Source: Corynebacterium tuberculostearicum (GTDB taxonomy: Bacteria > Actinomycetota > Actinomycetes > Mycobacteriales > Mycobacteriaceae). From it: 64,000 nucleotides of DNA. Below, one piece after another: positions 60,781-64,000 of this stretch (its first letter is position 1; every line of letters begins with the position of its first letter). The DNA lies in contig NZ_CP073096.1 in NCBI RefSeq assembly GCF_030503735.1, positions 1,612,001 to 1,676,000 of the forward strand, read 5' to 3'. A program made the position numbers and the translations under genes. Below the pieces are notes generated by a model that ran no database searches, had not been told where the DNA came from, and saw only the letters and a program-made list of their open reading frames with translations.

Positions 60781-62175
60781 ATGCATACTTTGCGCTCTAT
60801 CGGCTCCAGCGTCGCAGGCATCGCCATCGCGGCAGGAGTCCTCTCCGCCCCCATCGCCTCCGCCGTCGAGCCGGCCGAAATTCAGGGCGACGCTACCCTG
60901 TCCACCATCCGCGAGGTAAACCTCACCAACCCGGCGGATCCGGAAAACATCAATTACGCCATCACCACCGAAGGTGAAAACCGCGTGGTGGATATTGCCG
61001 AGCTGAAAGATAAGGACAAGTGGAAGGGCTATGCCTTCGGCCATAAAAGCAAGGCCGGCAACCACTACGGCGACCACGTCAAGGTCATGACCGCAACGTC
61101 TGACGCCATGGGCGGCCGCGAGGTCCCGCTTGCAGTCATCACCCCGGACGGCAACTTTGAAAAGAAGCGCCCCACCTTGTACCTGCTCAACGGCGCCGGT
61201 GGCGCTGAGCAGGGCATGGACTGGATCACTGCCACCGCGAAGAGCGACGTCAACCCCGAGCAAGAGGGCGTGCAGGACATGGTGGATTTCTACACGTCCA
61301 AGGACGTCAATGTAGTCATTCCCCAGGCCGGCGCCTTCTCCTACTACACCGACTGGGTAGACACCCCGAATAATGGCTACCTCAAGGGCCCGCAGAAGTG
61401 GGAAACCTTCCTCACTAAGGAACTGCCGGGCGCATTGGAATCTCAAATCGGCGGCAACGGCAAGCGCGGCATCGCCGGCATGTCCATGTCCGCGACCTCC
61501 TCCCTGCTACTAGCAGAGCACAACCCAGGCTTCTACAACGCCGTGGGCTCCTTCTCCGGCTGCGCCGCAACCTCCCGCCCACTGCCGCGCCTGTACACCC
61601 AGCTGACCGTCAATCGGGGTGGCGGCTCGGCCGATCAGATGTGGGGCGCTATGGGCAGCGACTACAACGTGTACAACGACGCTCTTGTCAACGCCACTCC
61701 GAAAAACTTGGGCCCATCCGAGACCTATGTCTCCGTGAACAGCGGCCTAGGCGGCGCCAATGACTGGGGTGTTCCGGGGTCTTCCACGCTGCTGGTTGAA
61801 GGCGGTGTCATCGAGGCCGCAATGAGCTCTTGCACCCATGACCTCAAGGCCAAGATGGATTCCCAGGGTATGAAGGCGGACTGGAACTTCCGCAATACCG
61901 GCACCCACTCCTGGCCGGGCTGGCGCGATGACATTTTCTCCTCGTGGAAGACCTTCGAGCGCGGCTTTGCCAAGGACGCTGCTGAGGCACCGGCCGCACC
62001 AGCGGTAGAGGCTAATGAGCTTTCCGTTGATGCTCCGCAGGCGGAGCAAGATGCGCAGGTCAAGGATGCCCCGAGTGCCGCTGAGCAGTCCCCGGATAAG
62101 GATTTTGTTGAGGACATGGGCGCTGAGGGTACCGAGGCTGCTGGAGCCCCAGAGGCCGTCGGCGCTGCGGAATAG
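60781..62175 (+). CDS. mycolyltransferase with acidic C-terminal tail
   Basis: A 464-residue secreted alpha/beta hydrolase of the antigen 85 / Cmt family that transfers mycolates to trehalose, arabinogalactan or proteins in the outer layer. Signal peptide to about residue 28 (GVLSAPIASA). The nucleophile serine is in GIAGMSMSATSSLLLAEHN. Other family features are PTLYLLNGAGGAEQGMDW, QAGAFSYYTDW and NTGTHSWPGW, the last with the catalytic His. A tail of about 65 residues rich in Ala and Glu follows. It is followed by a paralogue 51 bases on. Confidence 0.9.
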   Translation: MHTLRSIGSSVAGIAIAAGVLSAPIASAVEPAEIQGDATLSTIREVNLTNPADPENINYAITTEGENRVVDIAELKDKDKWKGYAFGHKSKAGNHYGDHVKVMTATSDAMGGREVPLAVITPDGNFEKKRPTLYLLNGAGGAEQGMDWITATAKSDVNPEQEGVQDMVDFYTSKDVNVVIPQAGAFSYYTDWVDTPNNGYLKGPQKWETFLTKELPGALESQIGGNGKRGIAGMSMSATSSLLLAEHNPGFYNAVGSFSGCAATSRPLPRLYTQLTVNRGGGSADQMWGAMGSDYNVYNDALVNATPKNLGPSETYVSVNSGLGGANDWGVPGSSTLLVEGGVIEAAMSSCTHDLKAKMDSQGMKADWNFRNTGTHSWPGWRDDIFSSWKTFERGFAKDAAEAPAAPAVEANELSVDAPQAEQDAQVKDAPSAAEQSPDKDFVEDMGAEGTEAAGAPEAVGAAE

Positions 62176-62226
62176 GTAGCGCGGAAGTATAATCAGCGAG
62201 TTCATTAACTACAGGAAAGAAGCACT

Positions 62227-63306
62227 ATGAAGCGTCTTAGCTCCATCCTTGCCGCCACCGTCGTGTGCGCAGGCCTAGCTTGCACCCCAATCGCGGGTGC
62301 CGCACAGCTCACCCCACAGCAGGTGGCAGGCAACGCCACCCAGTCCACCTTGGCCCCGCTGGAGGTCACCCCAGAACTGGAGCAGCAGACCTGGTACCAG
62401 AAGTACAAGGACGATCCGCGCGTCGAAAAGCTGCAGGCCACCTCCCCTGCCATGAACGGCCGCGAGATTCCGCTGGCCGTCATTCGCGCGACGGATGAGA
62501 ACCGCCCGACCATCTACCTGCTCAATGGCGCAGGCGGCGCGGAGCAGGACATGGACTGGCTGAAGCTTTCCGATGCCGTTGATTTCTACCACTCCAAGAA
62601 CGTCAACGTGGTTATCCCGCAGGCCGGTGCTTTCTCCTACTACACCGACTGGGTCTCCGAGCCGAACTCCAAGTACCTCAAGGGGCCACAGAAGTGGGAA
62701 ACCTTCCTCACCAAGGAACTGCCGGGCGCCATCGAGGGCCATATCAAGGCCGATAATCACCGTGCCATCGCGGGCATGTCCATGTCCGCGACCTCCTCCC
62801 TGCTGCTGGCAGAGCACAACCAGGGCTTCTATGACGCCGTCGGTTCCTACGCCGGCTGCGCGGCCACCGCTTACCCGGTAGAGCACAAGGCCGTTGAGCT
62901 TACCGTCAACCGCGGCGGCGCTACCACGGAGCAGATGTGGGGCCCGTTCGGCTCTCCCACCAACCGCTATAACGATGCAATGATGAACCACGAAAAGCTG
63001 CGCGGCACGGAGCTGTACATCTCTTCCGGTTCCGGCCTGGCCGGCAAGGAGGATACTTTCTCCTATAACGTGGCTAAGGGCTATAACCCTGCTACCGCTG
63101 CTTTGGGCTCCGCTCAGTTGCAGGTGGAGGGCGGCGCCATCGAGGCAGGTGTGAATTACTGCACCCACAATTTCAAGGCCAAGCTGGACCAGGCTGGCAT
63201 CCCGGCCACCTATAACTTCCGCAATACCGGCACCCACTCTTGGCCGCACTGGATTGCGGACCTTAAGGACTCCTGGCCGGTCTTCGAGCGCGCTTTCAAT
63301 AAATAA
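62227..63306 (+). CDS. mycolyltransferase, second copy
   Basis: A 359-residue paralogue of the preceding gene: signal peptide ending PIAGAA near 26, PTIYLLNGAGGAEQDMDW, QAGAFSYYTDW, the nucleophile in AIAGMSMSATSSLLLAEHN, and the catalytic His in NTGTHSWPHW. It lacks the acidic tail and the about 60-residue N-terminal insertion of the first copy. AGGAAAGAAG lies upstream of the ATG. The pair is probably one operon arising from tandem duplication. Confidence 0.9.
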   Translation: MKRLSSILAATVVCAGLACTPIAGAAQLTPQQVAGNATQSTLAPLEVTPELEQQTWYQKYKDDPRVEKLQATSPAMNGREIPLAVIRATDENRPTIYLLNGAGGAEQDMDWLKLSDAVDFYHSKNVNVVIPQAGAFSYYTDWVSEPNSKYLKGPQKWETFLTKELPGAIEGHIKADNHRAIAGMSMSATSSLLLAEHNQGFYDAVGSYAGCAATAYPVEHKAVELTVNRGGATTEQMWGPFGSPTNRYNDAMMNHEKLRGTELYISSGSGLAGKEDTFSYNVAKGYNPATAALGSAQLQVEGGAIEAGVNYCTHNFKAKLDQAGIPATYNFRNTGTHSWPHWIADLKDSWPVFERAFNK

Positions 63307-63326
63307 GCTCGTTTCTTTCCGCGGCT

Positions 63327-63377
63327 GAAAGGGCGGTAGGCTTGCAGCATTATGAAGTTGCTTCCTACCGCCCTTTC
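63327..63377. promoter_or_regulatory. 14-bp inverted repeat enclosing the start codon of the aminopeptidase gene
   Basis: GAAAGGGCGGTAGG and CCTACCGCCCTTTC pair perfectly; the 23-base loop contains the ATG at 63352. It may act as a terminator for the mycolyltransferase transcript and could hold the start codon in a loop in readthrough RNA. Confidence 0.7.
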
Positions 63378-64000
63378 GCGTACTCACACTGACCCTTATA
63401 CCGGCGTGGATTTTAACCTCGGTTTTGAGGTCTTGCACTACACGCTGGATCTGACCTATCGCGTGGAGCCCAACCTGCTCCAAGGCGAGGCTACTTTGAC
63501 TATCCGGGCCGACGAAGATTTAACGTCCCTGACCCTAGACTTGGGCGGGGCAATGGTGGCCCGGCGCGTGACCGCAAAGAGCGCGCCGCGGGTGGCTAAG
63601 TTCCGCCAGTCTTCCGGCAAGCTGCGCCTGCGTTTTGCTGAGGAGATTGCCGCTGGTACGGAATTTGATCTGGTCATTCGCTATGGCGGCAGCCCGCGGC
63701 CGATCCGCACCACCTGGGGCGAGATTGGCTGGGAAGAAACCGAGTCCGGTTCGCTGGTGGCCAGCCAGCCCAATGGCGCGCCGAGCTGGTTCCCCTGCGA
63801 CGATACGCCGTCTGAAAAGGCGCTCTATGACATCATCATCACGGCCGATGATCCCTTCATCGTGGTATCCAATGGTGACCTCCTCTCCCGCCGGGCGGGC
63901 GGCTCCACCACGCAGTGGCACTACCGCACCCGCGAGCCCATGGCTACCTATCTGGCGACGGTCCAGGTAGGCGAGTTCTCTAATTTTGCTTTGGGGCCTT
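63352..64000 (+). CDS. pepN: M1-family aminopeptidase (PepN-like), N-terminal part
   Basis: The frame is open to the right edge (216 codons visible). The beginning matches M1 metallopeptidases: YTGVDFNLGFEVLHYTLDL, VEPNLLQGEATLTIRA, and SQPNGAPSWFPCDDTPSEKA with the conserved Pro-Cys-Asp-Asp-x-Pro. The zinc-binding HExxH lies beyond the window. It would trim N-terminal residues from peptides. ATG at 63352; TAGGCT ends 9 nt upstream. The gene has no stop in the visible part. Confidence 0.88.
   Translation, partial: MKLLPTALSRTHTDPYTGVDFNLGFEVLHYTLDLTYRVEPNLLQGEATLTIRADEDLTSLTLDLGGAMVARRVTAKSAPRVAKFRQSSGKLRLRFAEEIAAGTEFDLVIRYGGSPRPIRTTWGEIGWEETESGSLVASQPNGAPSWFPCDDTPSEKALYDIIITADDPFIVVSNGDLLSRRAGGSTTQWHYRTREPMATYLATVQVGEFSNFALGP

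Overview
The window is chromosomal DNA of a high-GC Corynebacterium. The evidence is a ramB–sdhCAB–lpd block, tandem signal-peptide mycolyltransferases, the mycothiol gene mshA, senX3–regX3, a menaquinone pathway, and many predicted promoters whose -10 box lies 6-8 nt upstream of the start codon (leaderless type). Species cannot be settled from this sequence alone. Genes are dense and syntenic-looking. I see no CRISPR array, rRNA, tRNA or intact insertion sequence.

Left to right. 1-6.7 kb: end of menB, a 41-codon membrane peptide, menE, then a divergent manganese regulator (mntR) and a four-gene Mn/Zn-type ABC importer (mntABCD) that share an operator, then menA. 6.6-13.6 kb (mostly minus strand): small membrane proteins, an XRE regulator, and the cytochrome c maturation set (ccsB, resB, ccdA, resA), a histidine phosphatase and hemL. 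13.7-16.7 kb: a proline-rich lipoprotein, a guanidinium exporter (sugE/gdx) under a guanidine-III riboswitch, an oxidoreductase, paired DnaA boxes and an HNH gene. 16.8-25.7 kb: the haem operon read on the minus strand as hemA-hemC-hemD-hemB-(two membrane proteins)-hemE-hemY. 25.8-35.8 kb: glutaredoxin-like protein, HAD hydrolase, bS22, BldC-like regulator, proC, ppx, senX3-regX3, gpmA, mshA.

35.9-49.5 kb: three tandem acyl-CoA synthetase genes with a frameshifted ogt between the first two, a YihY/BrkB membrane protein, luxS, murB, a methyltransferase, DUF2505/DUF2993/DUF2516/DUF445 proteins and a DeoC-like protein without the usual catalytic motif. 49.7-52.6 kb: an MmeI-like restriction-modification gene broken by two stops and a frameshift. 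53-60.2 kb: sdhCAB, the acetate regulator ramB and lpd. 60.4-64 kb: a 36-residue peptide gene, two mycolyltransferases and the start of an M1 aminopeptidase.

The most unusual signal is a 12-mer, GGCGTCGGCAAG. It occurs exactly 12 times, plus 6 near copies, on both strands; inside genes it mostly encodes Leu-Ala-Asp-Ala, and between genes it lies in or beside terminator-like hairpins. Base composition alone predicts far fewer than one copy. The pattern resembles DNA uptake sequences of naturally competent bacteria, which to my knowledge are not described for this genus; that reading is inference.
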